From contig CM119268.1 in NCBI GenBank assembly GCA_051294375.1, positions 4,859,878 through 4,923,877 on the forward strand: a stretch of DNA of 64,000 nt, given 5' to 3'. The notes under the pieces were generated by a model. That model ran no database searches. It saw only the letters and a program-made list of their open reading frames with translations, and was not told the DNA's origin. Shown one piece after another: positions 11,066 to 37,519 of the stretch. The translations under genes and the position numbers were made by a program. This DNA comes from Paraspadella gotoi. Its lineage: Eukaryota > Chaetognatha. Positions within the stretch are counted from its first letter, which is position 1, and each line of letters begins with the position of its first letter.

Positions 11066-13909
11066 CTTGAAGAACGTCGGAACAATGTGTTGATGAGCGC
11101 ATGTCGACGAGATGATTGAGAATTTCTCTTGAGCGATCGAGTCGCGAGACGAAGCCTTGGACGGATCGGTCGGGACGTGGCGGTGAGAGAAGACAATGAA
11201 GAAAGAGAAATAAGCAATAAAAAAAAGATAGGTGTGTGAGAAAAGAAAAATAATTATTGATAAAAGATATGATAAAAGATATGGCGCGAGATTTAATTGA
11301 TTTAATCGATTCAGTTTTTAAAATTTTATCGAATGACTCATTCCCAGAAATTTTTCAAGCTTCGTTAATTTTAAATTAATTCGGGATTTTTTCTTTTCAT
11401 TTTTTAAATTTTCTTTAGAACGAAATCGATCCTTAACTCGGACCAACGCATTTTTTAAAGGTGGACCAATGACGTCACGAGAAAAATTTCAGATTTGAAT
11501 CTGTTTCGTAATGAGAATTCTACAAACCTTTTTAGGTTTCCCCAACTTTATTTGTTCACTATTTGTATTCAGCGAATATTTTGTCCCGAAAAAAAGTAAT
11601 TTCTCAATTAATTTTAATTGGGGAAATTTATTTTCCCCAACCCCGTTCTCCTCAATCCCCCCGTTCTCAGTTTATATTCCCCAAACCCCCGTTCTCTCCC
11701 AATCCCCCGTTCCTCATCTAATTCTCACAACCCCGTTCTCCCCAATCCCCCGTTCTCTCGATCTAATTCTCCAACCCCGTTCTCCCCAATCCCCCCGTTC
11801 TCTCATCTAATTCTCCAACCCGTTCTCACCCAATCCCCCCCGTTCTCCCCTTTCCCTCTCCTGTCTGACGACGTCTTCCTCCAAAAAGATCCGTCTTCCT
11901 TCATCGACTCGACGACGAAGTCGATGGAAGACCAAGTTCGACACCCCGCGTCGAGATAGAGGACCGGGGGGGAGTAGGAGGGGGAGAAGAGATAGGGGGA
12001 AAAGGGGAAGAGGAAAGAGAAGTAAGGAGAGGAGGAAGAGGTGGAGAGGAGGAGAGAGTGAGAGAGGAGGAGGGAGGGAGTAGAGAGAAAAGGGGGACAG
12101 GAGAGGGAGGGAGAGAGGAAGGAGGGTAAGAGAGGGGAAGTGAGAGGAAAAAGGTAGGAGGGTAGAGAGAAGGGAGGAGAAGAAAGAGAAAGAGAAAAGG
12201 GCAGAGCAGAAGGGGGAGGAAGAAGAAGGGGACTNNNNNNNNNNNNNNNNNNNNNNNNNCAAGGATAGGATAAGGGAGAGGAAAACGAATAGGAGGATGA
12301 AGAAGGTGGAGGAAGAGGGAGAGGAGGGAAGAGGAAGAAGGAGAGGAAGGAAGAAAAGTTGTGTGAGTGTGGATTCGAAGGTAGAAAAAAAAATTGGGGG
12401 AAAGGAATAAAGCAATAAACAAACAGTGAAACACTTTAAATGCATCACATTATAGTGATCTTCACACTTTTTTTCTCACACGAGACGAATAATTTAATCG
12501 CTAGGTACAGCTACCCCATCTGCTTTACTAACCCAATGATCGCCACTGAATCGCATCATTCTTACAACAACAACAACAACAACAACAACAACATCAAACT
12601 TCTTCGCTTCCTCTCCCACCGCATCGACACCCGCGAGCCTTTCCTTACCTTCGGCCGCTGCTCGAGGGCGGCGGCGATGACGAGCGGTTTGAAGGCGGCG
12701 GAGGTGAGATCGAAGATGTTGGAGTGTCTGGGGGAACTGGAGTAGCGCGCAAAGGGGAAAGGGATCACGCGGACGTTGTCCAGGCAAGAGAGTTCGTGTA
12801 GCTGGTAGGTGGGAATCGGTAAAGGGGTTGTGGAGCAGGAAATTAGAAGTTGTGGAGCAGGAAATCAGGGGTAAGGTGTATTTAAGCTGGAGCGAAAGTA
12901 ATTAAATAATCATCCGATTGTCTCATTAGCCAATCAAAAAACCAAACAATTATTTAATTACACAATACTCACGTCAATCAAACAACAGGTTGCATCTTTG
13001 TAATTAGCCTATCAAAAAAAAACAATCATTAAATTATCATACATTCACTCAACAAACCAAACAACCAATTGGCCAATCAATCAATCAAAATAACCATTCA
13101 CCTGCGGCGGATGCAACCCCAGATCGTAGACCACTGTCTCCACGCCCGCTTCCCACAACTGCACGCTGCCCACGAGATTCGCCAGTTGTGGATAAAACAT
13201 TGACGAGGCTGCGGTGACGACGACAACGCCGAAGGACGCGGCGCGAGACTTGTTGGTGGAAACGCGTATGGCGGAAGCGCGTTCGGGGGTCATGGCGAAT
13301 CTGGGGAGTAACGAAGAGGTTGGGGGGGTGACTCGTCTCTTTGGCTGAGTGGGTAAAGTTTCAACGTTTTAACCGTTCGTTCCGGGTTCGATTCCCAGCT
13401 TAAAAAAGTTTTTTGCTAACTGCGCTAAATGCGCCGATGATATAAGACGAGTATCAGCAAATCCCAACCAACCTTTCGTTTGCGTTTAACCAAAAAGCAT
13501 GAACGATTTTGAACGAGGCTGTCAGATAAGTTTGCATTATCTAAATGCTAATGTTTAAACTAGTCTTGCAGTGGCACGACAGTTTTCTGCAATGTCGCCT
13601 ACACCTTCTTCCTTCATGTAAAAAGTGACATGATAGACGTTGTCTTCGCATAATATAACCCGATGACTGGATAGCTGATCAAGATAAGTATTAATATTCT
13701 TCGTAACCCCTTCTCACTTCTCCCTTTTCTCCTCACATGGTTTCGTCGTGCTCCAGCTCGAGCTTCGTCGGCGGCAGCAGCAGCCGCCACAGCAGCGGCT
13801 TCGTGACGAGGTTGTGCAGCGTCGTGAGGATGATGACGAGCAGCGTGAAGAAGAGAACTTTGGCCCCGAAGGGACCCAAGTAGCATTGGCAGCCTTTGGG
13901 CATACCCAT
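11066..13909 (-). CDS. DUF1647/glycosyltransferase-like type II membrane protein (partial)
   Basis: Five exons can be placed: 13737-13909, 13102-13300, 12649-12801, about 11860-11964 and 11066 to about 11180. Exon 1 starts in good context (GCCATGG) and gives a short Cys/Lys-bearing head, then a hydrophobic stretch (VLFFTLLVIILTTLHNLV, about residues 18-35) typical of a signal anchor. It joins exon 2 in frame (phase 2). Exon 2 encodes VVVVTAASSMFYPQLANLVG and VVYDLGLHPPQ. Exon 3 is 51 codons with AFKPLVIAAALEQRPK. Exon 4 carries VLYLDAG and SSIDFVVESMKEDG, with indels. Exon 5 carries GFVRDS, ILNHLVECV and a CSDVFK end. The order (VTAASS, VYDLGL, KPLVI..AL, VLYLDAG) resembles DUF1647 and related glycosyltransferase-like proteins, recalled from family knowledge. 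Function is not established; a Golgi enzyme is an inference. Exon 4 has no AG acceptor in either copy, and the 3' end is unresolved. Confidence 0.65.
11630..11862. repeat. C-rich minisatellite (CCCCGTTCTC type), copy 2
   Basis: Better preserved than its counterpart at 1010-1245. Units of about 25-35 bp alternate CCCCGTTCTCCCCAATCCCC with TCTAATTCTC. It lies between exons 4 and 5 of the DUF1647-like gene. Confidence 0.85.
11965..12375. repeat. Purine-rich tract with 25-N gap, copy 2
   Basis: A/G-only plus strand, interrupted by 25 N at 12235-12259. It forms most of intron 3 of the DUF1647-like gene up to the exon 4 boundary. Confidence 0.85.
13330..13405 (+). repeat. tRNA-like (SINE-type) segment, copy 2
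   Basis: A box TGGCTGAGTGG (13342-13352) and B box GGTTCGATTCC (13385-13395), spaced about 32 nt apart as in tRNA genes. The flanks do not pair into an acceptor stem, and the putative anticodon loop would read a stop codon. I therefore call it a tRNA-derived element or promoter, not a tRNA gene. It is antisense in intron 1 of the DUF1647-like gene. Confidence 0.6.
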
Positions 13910-16178
13910 GGCTGGAAGCAGGAGGGAAAAGGGTGGCGCGAGAGAGTGAAAAGGGGTTTTTGACAGGGCCCAATGTTCACTCGGAAATGCTCGTCATCTT
14001 TAGCGCCTTCTGCTCGCGGATGTTGCTCGTTCCTTCGCGCTACATTCAGTTCAAATCGAATGAGAACGATTCGATATTTGATTCCATCGTTTGGTCGCAA
14101 AGTTGCAAAACTTTTTTTTTTTTAATGTTCGTATTATTTGCGCAAGAGATAATATATCTGCAAATGGAAGGCGTTCTATGAAAAGGTTGACCCAGGATGA
14201 GGAACAAAACGGATTTTGAAAAAAATAACCTTCTACCCTTTTTTTTACGAAAATGAGATGAAAAAGTAGTTTCACCGAATCCAGAAAAAACTACTACAAT
14301 AAAAATGTTTTGTTTTTTTTTGTTTTAGAAAAAGGAGACAGAGCGGTATTTTGTTACTGATAACAAATGTTGTGCGTTTTAAAACCGTGCCCGCTGTATA
14401 ACATTTACAGATAGAAAGTACAAAGATATGTAGCGATAAGATAAAAAAAACCAAAAAAATAACCGTTGAAAATTGGAATGTGTTCAGTAGATGAGAGAAC
14501 TTGGGAGTAGAAAAATAGATATTTTAATTAACTTCATTCGTATAGATTTGTTGAGAACTTTAAGAAGACAATTTCGTTTCGTATTTTTTTTTTTCTAACG
14601 GTTCCTTATTTGAGGTTAACACATTAAAAATATGTTTTGTTAATATCAATAACCAAAAATATATATATTTTAGTAAACAAAAATTGAGACAAAAATGAGG
14701 AAAAACTAAAATCACAGAATCATGATAACCCAACTTGTTTAAGGAACCTCCTGCCTCATTTTCGCCGGGTAAAGATTTAAGGCAAAATTATTGTGTTCAT
14801 AAACATTTCAAACAATATTCGAAAATGTAGACAGATATTCCGTAAAGAAGCGCTGAAACATAATGACTTGTAAATCAGGGAAATTTTAAAATGAAAAAAA
14901 AACCAAAGGCAGGAAATACTGATGAATTATTGCATCTCGATATCGTAATTAATACTGAGAAACAAATAGAGCGATTTTCGATAATCGTAATAATAGTAAA
15001 AATATTAATAATGACTCGAAATCACAACATCTAGCTGTAAATAGGTAGATGATTTCATAAAAAAAAAATTTTATGAAAAAGTATTTACACGCGTTCACCG
15101 TCACCAACGATAAGACATAAAAAAAATACTTGATTGTAAAAATTGTATATAAAAAAGGCTCGCCGTTTAATTCCACTCAAATATCATTATTTATACATAC
15201 GAACGCTTGTTTGTACGAAATTTTTTGACCTAAGAAGTATCGTGGAATCAACCGTAGAGCTCCGATCCGATTTAAAAATAAAATGCTGACAGTAATATAA
15301 TTTAATAGTCGCAATAGTTTCGAATCACTGCAACGTGTTGTCAAAACTATCGAAGGTTGTAGAAAAATATTTTTTTTTTTCCAAAGAGAAAAAAGTATGA
15401 AAATGGAGATAAGGGCGGCGGTTGGGGGAGGGGGGGGAGAAAGAATTTCTTGACCTCAGTTTATCAAAGTCAAGGATACATTTCATGTTTTCGAAAATGA
15501 CCGCACCAAAAAGTTTGATCGTCGACATGTTTTGGGCTTGGAGCTTTTATTTCTCTAGATTTTAATATTTAATTAAATAATAATTTCGCTAAACTCGGGA
15601 TGATGGGCCGATGCCTCGACTGCTATTCAAACGAGGTATTCCTCACCAAAAGAATGTGGGGTAAAAGCGATGCTTGGGGGGGGGGAAGGGTAAGCAATGC
15701 TTAAAGGAAAGAAGCAAGCAATACATGTGGCATGATTTCTCATTCTCGTCGTCTACAACCGAATACGAACGTCGTCTCTTATCGATTTGTTTTATCTTTT
15801 GAGAAGGACAATATTGATAATATTATTTTCTTTGTACTAAATTATCTTCAAGATTTGGTCTAATCAGTATTAAAGGTGTTTCACTCTTTCGCAAAGTCTG
15901 GATAAGTCTAACCCTTACAAAAATTTACATATTTTTCTCCGAGAATTACAACTTTGTAACACTTAATTAAGCAATAAACAAATCTTATTTTTTCAAAGCA
16001 ACTTTTATAAATATGTAAAAACTACCAGAAAGAGGGAAACTCGACCAAGCTTTCAAAATACTAATCCGTAAACCAATAAGTTAAATCAGTCGGTTAATCC
16101 GTCTGTCGATCAACTAATGAGTCGGTGCAATCAATCTGTCAATCGGTTAGTCAATCAGTTATTAAATCAGCCAATCAA
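13910..16178. other. AT-rich intergenic DNA, copy 2
   Basis: Spacer between the 5' end of the DUF1647-like gene and the SFK-A stop. It holds poly-A/T runs and TAATAATAGTAAA-type simple sequence. No supportable exon, RNA gene or element is seen. The first few hundred bases right of 13909 should include the DUF1647-like promoter. Confidence 0.6.
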
Positions 16179-19179
<3,001 letters not shown>

Positions 19180-20335
19180 GATTCCTGGTTGTTGTTGTAG
19201 TTTTGTGAGCGGATTGAGTTTTTTTTTTTTATTTAGAATATTGTGGCAGGAGATATGATAATTTTTTTTTGTTATTTTCTTTTTTCTTTCGTCCCCGTCG
19301 CGTGAAAGGGGATATATCACAGTTGAGCGCGTATCAAGTAAAAAATGAGTTTTTCCATGGAATCGAACTGAAACGCTTTATGGTTACACTCGTGTTCCAT
19401 TGTTTAATTAAATTTCATCTAGTTTTTCATAACGCATTGGTGAGGATGGTTTTATGAGGTTTACTACGTTAAACAAAAAGGAAAGAAAATTGTAAAATTT
19501 TAATTTAAATTTAACGCTTTTAAGCACAACTACAGCATCGATCAGTATCAATGACATTTGTCATTTTAAGATTGATGAGAGTCTTTTTTTCAGCAATCAT
19601 GATCTGAAATGGAAAGTAAAAAAAGTAGTAAAAAAGTAACAATGGCTAATAAACCAGTTCCAAAAGCAAGGAGCAAAAAATAAAAGATTGAGCTTTAACA
19701 GAACCATGCAAAAATTGCAGGATGTCAACATATACGAGACAAAGATTTTAAAAGTGTCAATATAAATATTTTTATCGTATTTGCAGGATAAATACTACTT
19801 GATAATGAGAATCACAGTATGTAGTATAGAAAACTGGTAACCATTTTGTTTATAAAAAGCTAGTTGCTCTTTTAGTTAGCAAACCAGTTTATAAGAACCT
19901 TCACCCAAGTTAACAGACTGTAAAGTAGAGCGTCATATGAGAAATTTTATTTACTTTTTTTTAAAACAAATCAGCCGTTAAATAATTTCCTTATAATTAG
20001 CGACATTTCAAGTATTTTTATATTATTTTACAATTAGGAATGTGAGAAGTAATTCTGACCAACACCCGTAAATGTAAATGTGTAAATTGTAACTTTGTAA
20101 GCCAAACGCTTCAGTAAATTGACGAAAGAAAAGGAAAAAAAGTCAGTAGTTCTAATTTTGAAGCTCACGATTCACCAAATTCGGTATCAAAAGCTTTACA
20201 TATCACATGCGTTAATTTTTTTTTGTTATCACGAGCAAAACGTTTTAATTAATGCCGGATCGCGTTTTTAATTCTTTTTCCTGGATAAGTTTATCCGACA
20301 TGCATACATCCGGCAACGCGCTCACCATTCCTTGG
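19180..20335. other. Spacer between SFK-A and SFK-B
   Basis: About 1.16 kb. The part next to 19180 is SFK-A 5' UTR and promoter; the rest is AT-rich down to the SFK-B stop. No other gene is seen. The duplicated block ends near 19330, so only the first 150 bases also occur in copy 1. Confidence 0.6.
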
Positions 20336-23931
<3,596 letters not shown>

Positions 23932-24987
23932 TGTTGGTGGTTGTCGTCAGCAGTTGCTATTGCTGTAGTTGTGTCGTTGATTGAAGCGCATTTTTTTTGA
24001 AAGTCGGTCGGTTTAAGAGTTAAGCGGGGAAAAAAGACGTGTACATTGTTGGCCCCTTTATTGTTTTTTTTTTTTTTTTTTTTTTTTACTTTTTTTATAT
24101 TTTCTTGTTCTATTTTGATTTTGATGTTAAAGTGGCTGGTGTTGACAATCGATGTCGAAGACGCTACCACGTCTCTTCCGATCCCGCCGTTGGACCGGTT
24201 TGCTGTAGCGGCGTTTTGATGGAGTTGACGCTTGCTGTTGTGTTTGACGCCGACTAAACATCGTCGGCGGAAAAGAAAACAGAATCTTCTACATTTTTTT
24301 CTTAGTTCCTCCTTCGTCTCGCGTCGCAACACCTAAAATTAAAACGAATTGTGTTACGAAAGTGCGTTCTAATTCGTACAACGATTTGTAAATAAATAGA
24401 TATGATACTTGTTAGTTCGTGTTTGACCGGAATTACGAAATGCAACTTGCAAGAAAAAAAAATGTTTGAAATTATTCAAACCGACGTGGTCCTGATTTTT
24501 TTTTCGGGTTTTTCCCGCATCGTGAGTCGACAACGAAAATTAGAACGAAACTCGTTTGGGAAATTTCTTTCTTTTTATTTGCTTTCTTTTTTTTTTTTTT
24601 TTTTTTTAGAAGATTTGATGAAAATGGTTGGCTGGAGAGCGAGTTAATTTGGCAAGTACATATATTGTAACTAATAAAGTATGAACGCTTTAAAAAAATT
24701 GTTCAACTTCGAATGGTACATAAGATTAGCGAGGAAATGAGAAAAAAAAAGCGTTTTGATGTTTTATTGCTAATTGGTGTAGACAGCTCAAAACAGATAT
24801 AGTTTTGATAGCTATTTCATTTTTTTAAAAACACAGCTTCAATTCATAAGTTAGGAAATAAAAATTGCAATCATCACGTTCGTGTTAATGACGAAGGTAA
24901 TAGGAATTTTTGATTGGTTTTTTTTTTTTTTTAATTATTTTTTCTTCCTCAAGAATCGAAAATCAGAAAACAGGATTCTTGCTCTTC

Positions 24988-25051
<64 letters not shown>

Positions 25052-25421
25052 CGAAAGAGGGCCGGAGTCTCTTGCAGTCAACTTTAAGTAGCCGAAAAAC
25101 AAAAGATCATCTATTCGTTTTCTAAAATAAATGATTGATTGAGTGACTTACTGAGTTGGGGAATCAGTAAACAATTTTGGATTAATTATAAATAGGTTGG
25201 CGAATTATATTCTTTATTGCTTGTTTGTTTAATCGGAATTTTTATAAATTCTTTTTACAAGAACTACTTTTTACAACAACTATGCTTCTCTTATTATGCT
25301 TAAGTAGAAAAAAAATTAAAAAGCGTATATTCAAGATACCAGACTTTAGTATTTAATCTTAGTAATCCGAATAAGTTAGTCAAAAAATAATACATTCACA
25401 ATCTAACGGAATTTACAACAT
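23932..25421. other. Spacer between SFK-B and SFK-C
   Basis: About 1.5 kb. The right flank of 23931 is SFK-B 5' UTR and promoter, containing poly-T runs (24063-24087, 24589-24607). A pure (GA)n tract lies at 24991-25049. No gene seen. Confidence 0.6.
24991..25049. repeat. (GA)n microsatellite
   Basis: About 29 uninterrupted GA units, intergenic between SFK-B and SFK-C. Confidence 0.98.
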
Positions 25422-33050
<7,629 letters not shown>

Positions 33051-33439
33051 GATGGAGGGTGGGTCGTTAAGTGCGCTCTTCGAAAGGTAAGGGAGAAATG
33101 TGGTTCTATGGGTGAGGTTGGCGAAGGTAGGGTCGATGCTGCGGAGATGTAAGGGCTCTTCGCGTCGAAGCAAATGAATCGCTATGTAAAGATTCGAGGC
33201 GGAAGTACTATTCCAATTTAAAACGCGGCGTTGAAAGTCAAGAAAGTAAAACGTGATATTCTCGGGGAAGAGTTTTTATTTTAATTTTTGATTTTTTGGA
33301 TTAATTCCCGTCTCATTTTCTCGTTTTTTCTCTTTTTTGTCTTTTATATTTTATTCAAAAAGCAAGAAACTATTTTTTAATTCATCGCGGCCAAGAAACT
33401 TGTTCCAGTACGTGAGAAAAAAATATGACGCTCTTTCTC

Positions 33440-33574
<135 letters not shown>

Positions 33575-33907
33575 TTCAATTTTTACAACTGAAAACTGGT
33601 TTTAAAAAAATATTCCCAGGATAATTAATTCTGTAAGATCTATTCTGATGATTCTAAGAAATAACTTTCATAAGGATTAATTAGAATCCAAAAACACTTA
33701 CTTCTTTGACTTACTTAGCTCGTTAATTAAAAAAAAACTTTTTTCTCCATTTTTAAAATATTAATTTAAGCGCAGGTCTGTGCTCATCCTTTTAAGCCAT
33801 AATTTGATTTTTCTCCAATTATCGTCGCGAAATTCAAGAATCAATTTCTGTATGAAACGGACCCGTCGTAAAACCAATCATATCAGTTATACATGTAAAG
33901 ATTTTTT

Positions 33908-34193
33908 GGCCCAATTTCCCTAACGCGCCTCGTTTCATCTTAAATAAGGAATTAAATAATATTTTTTGGTTTATAGATTAGTTTAAAGGTTAAAATTAGG
34001 GATTAGGTGAGTGTTAAGGATTAGTGATTTAGGTTAAGGTTAAGGAACGGTTTATGTATAGAGATTAACGATTATGATCAATGGTTTCGCATAAGGCATT
34101 AGGGTTAGAGATCAGGGTTAGAGTTAAATAAAGGTTAAAATTAGGTTCAAGGATTAAGAACCAGAAAGGGGGCTCTTTTGGAAATGAGAGCCA
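33908..34193. repeat. TTAGGG-cored inverted-end element, copy E3
   Basis: Left end GGCCCAATTTCCCTAACGCG then CCTCGTTTCATCTTA. The right end in reverse complement is GGCTCTCATTTCCAAAAGAG. The core is degenerate TTAGGGATTA and GGTTAAAATTAGG repeats in the opposite orientation to E1 and E2. It lies upstream of SFK-C. Confidence 0.65.
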
Positions 34194-35412
34194 ATTTTTA
34201 TAACTTTTAAAGTAAGGAGTTAATGATTTAAAAACAACTTTCAAATATAGAAAACTTGCTGCTAGAATTAAAACTGTTTTTTTTTTTCAGGGATAGACCC
34301 AATCCTAAACCTTGATCGCTGAAGGTAAACCTTTCCATAGACCCTATCTGAAGAACCCGACTATCGTACCTCTCTTTCAAACTTCTCTATATTGAAACTC
34401 GACACAAGGCAAAGACTGAAAGAGTCTTTCTCAATCGACTCATTGTTCTTTTATCTTCAACTTTTGTAGTTGCTATCTCCTCCGCCGTAGCGACGCACAT
34501 TTTCCTTTATATTCTCAGAAAAAAAGAAACAAAGGGCAAGCGACGTGATGGGTGATTTCATGGAAAAATTAATGCTTGGCTGATACAACAAAATAATCGT
34601 AATAGAGTTGGTGAGGCAGATCATTGAGGTCATATCCAGTGACGTCGCTCGGATAATTAGGAGTACGCAAAATGACCACGTTATTACGCTGAAGCGCTTG
34701 CAATTAAAACTATTTTAACGGGTTAAAATGGAAAGAAAATTGAATTTTAAAAAATCATTAAAAAAATACCTAAGAGAGGAATAAAAACTATCTTAAATGC
34801 TTTTGATTATTAATTATTAAAAAGTCTCGGCCACTGGCTTTTAAGCTTCTCGACATAGACACTCAAAACTGTTGACAAAGTAACAAAAACTCAGTTTATG
34901 ATCTCAGACTCTATCGTACCTCAAACGCATAAATAAGGAGACGAAATCGTTTTCGCGGAAACAAAACAACAATTGGAGAGGAAACGTAAAATTTATTACA
35001 TTATTTACTACAAGGTAAGACTAAGATTAATTAATTAAATTAAAATAAATTAATTGTCATTCGGGTTTGTTGGGGAGGCTGAAAAACTCACGTCGTCGCA
35101 AATTATCAACTGAAATGAATCAGTATTACGTGAAGGATTCTCTTTCTGCATTTACTTTCTGGTCATGTGATTTTCCGGCTATTTGAATAAACTCAAACGT
35201 ATGCACGTGATGCTTTCTTACTCTCAAAAATTGTCTTAAGTGATGCAGTATCTACAATATAGTAGTATGACAGATCGACGGACGGACAGACCGACAGTAG
35301 GAAAAATAAGTTGCTAAAAATTGAAATTAAATTAAAAACAAAAATAACTAAAGATTAAAGAATATATGTTTTGATATTAACTGAAAATAATTCTCTTCCT
35401 CCGCCGCACAAG

Positions 35413-37099
35413 ATGTCTCCCTTTTCCGCTTCCGCCGCAGCCGCCGCGGCAGTCGCCGCTTTCGTCCTGGCGCTGGCGGCGACGCTGCCGCCCGCTGCCG
35501 ACGCCCACGGAAGACTCATCGATCCCGCGAGTCGAGGATCCGCCTTTAGATTTGGTTTCGACAATCCTGCGGTCAGAACCTGTCGTTGTCGTTGCTGGAG
35601 TGGTCGTTGTCGTTGCTGGAGTGGTCGTTGTCGTCGTCGTCGTCATCTTTGTCGTCGTCTTACTCGTCGTCGTCGTTGTCGTCGTCATCTTTGTCGTCTT
35701 CGTCATCGTCATATACGTCGTATTCGTCGTTCGCCATTTCAACTAAAAAATATTATTGTTGTTGTTGTTTGGGTTATTGTTGTTGTTGTTGTCAGGACTG
35801 GAACGACAACGCTGGCGTCTGCGGCGGTCACTCCAATCAAAAGAATCACGATGGGAAGTGTGGCATGTGCGGCGACCCTGTGCAGGTCGGGGAAAATAGT
35901 TAAATGGAGCAGTATTATTATTTTAGACTTTTAATTCGATATTGATATTATCATTTCTAGGGACCCCTTGCTCACGAAGCGGGAGGAAAATACGCCAACG
36001 GAATCATAACCAAATCCTATCGCAAAGGACAGGTAATGAATAAAAGAATATTTCAGTATCTACTCTATACATGGAGATTAATGATTAAATAAATAAATAA
36101 CAAATTAAATTGATTAATTCATAAATAATTAAGTCGAAATAAATATATGATTAGCTGGACAAAAATATGAAGAAAAAAATTACTCTCTTAGTTTTTTAAT
36201 ACAAGGTCGCAAACAGGTTTTTGACATTTACTGTTGGCGTTATCAGTTACTACTCTTGACGACTATCGTTAACCGCAGGGTTATATTAATAAAATACAAT
36301 TTTGCACTCTTTTATTATTATATACATATATGCTTATAATCCGCTTGACGATTTCACGACTTCGACCTTCACACCAACCATTCACAGCAAATCACGGTGA
36401 CCGTCGATCTCACGGCCAATCACGGAGGATGGTTCGAGTTTCAGATCTGCGGCCCAATGAAGGACAAGCTCACTAAGGTGAGGAAAAATTAGTAAACTTA
36501 CTCCGGCTTAAATAAGATATCAAGCAAACTTAGGTGTTCGTTTATTGGAGAGCGAAAAAAAAAAGCTCACTAAGGTGTAAAAAGAACAAGCTACTCGAGG
36601 TGTGAGATTATATTAGAGATTATATTATATTATATTATATGAGGCTCACTAAGGTGTAAAGAACAAAATATTAGTGCGTTTTATACCACAACATCGCTAT
36701 ACCAACAGATCACAGACGATTGCTTGACCAAGATGGATATTCTCGCTGTTGATGGAGAAAAGCTGGAGAAGCCGACGACTAGATACACGATGCCGTGTAA
36801 GTTAAGCCCGCATTCTTTTTTTCATGTTAGAAGGGGATTGTTGTGGGCGATGCCGGCTTATAACCATATAACCATTTAACTTACCTTTTTTTGTTGACGT
36901 TTATATTCATTAATTACCTAATTTTATTTAACATTTAATAATATTTTAATCTCACAGTGAAACGAAAAGGAAAGTGGAACTTTTCCGTTCAACTTCCCGA
37001 TTCCTTGACTTGCGATCACTGTGTAATGCGGTGGTTCTGGTATCCATCTAAGGTCAGAGAGAGAGAGAGAGAGANNNNNNNNNNNNNNNNNNNNNNNNN

Positions 37100-37168
<69 letters not shown>

Positions 37169-37519
37169 GAGTGGGGGAAGTTGGAGAAAGAGAAGGGAGG
37201 CGTAGAGAAAAGAAATAAAACCAAAGGAGGAAGGGAAGGAAAGGAAAGGAAAGGAAAGGAAAGGAAAGGAAAGGAAAGGAAAGGAAAGGAAAGGAAAGGA
37301 AAGGAAAGGAAAGGAAAGGAAAGGAAAGAAAGGAAAAGGAAAGGAATGGAAGGAAAGGAAAGGAAAGGAAAAGAAGAAGTGGAAAAGAGAAGAGGTCACG
37401 TGATATGATAAACCCGCAATCTATTTTTAGGATTGGGGTTGCGACCCGGACGGGACTGCGGCACGGGACACGGTCCTCAAGAGAAGCACATCCACTGCGC
37501 CGACATTTCCATTCGCTGA
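35413..37519 (+). CDS. AA15-family lytic polysaccharide monooxygenase (7 exons)
   Basis: Exons 35413-35571, 35796-35885, 35961-36032, 36388-36477, 36709-36796, 36958-37052 and 37431-37519 join in frame until the last. A 31-residue Ala-rich signal peptide ends at ADA, exposing His1 of the copper histidine brace (HGRLIDPASRGS). Exon 2 has NAGVCGG and GKCGMCGD. Exon 3 has HEAGGKYANGIIT. Exon 4 has LTANHGGWFEFQIC, whose His is the probable second copper ligand. Exon 6 has LPDSLTCDHCVMRW. Exon 7 starts DWGCDPDG. These match AA15 LPMOs, secreted enzymes that oxidatively cleave chitin or cellulose. The mature domain is about 196 residues, normal for a single-domain AA15. Exon 7 lacks one T after GACGGGAC and goes out of frame. 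The copy at 48852-48941 keeps it and reads GTCGTGHGPQEKHIHCADIS. I take the loss as an error or an allelic defect. Substrate cannot be told from sequence. Confidence 0.9.
35587..35745. repeat. (GTC)n-rich degenerate repeat in LPMO intron 1
   Basis: Mostly GTCGTCGTT and GTCGTCATC units starting about 15 bases after the exon 1 donor. Codes for poly-Val/Ser/Arg in unspliced frames, which should be ignored. Confidence 0.85.
37053..37168. repeat. (GA)n with 25-N gap in LPMO intron 6
   Basis: GA run beginning directly at the exon 6 donor, broken by N at 37075-37099, so its true length is unknown. Confidence 0.95.
37235..37370. repeat. (GGAAA)n pentanucleotide satellite
   Basis: About 26 units in LPMO intron 6, degenerating towards the right. 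A shorter run starts the second block copy at 48762. Confidence 0.97.

Noticed and set aside
13330-13405. Functional tRNA gene
   Set aside because: No pairing acceptor stem and an implausible anticodon.
35587-35934. LPMO reading straight through intron 1
   Set aside because: The frame becomes Arg/Val repeat; the GTCAGA donor at 35572 and the GTCAG acceptor at 35795 restore a conserved family sequence.
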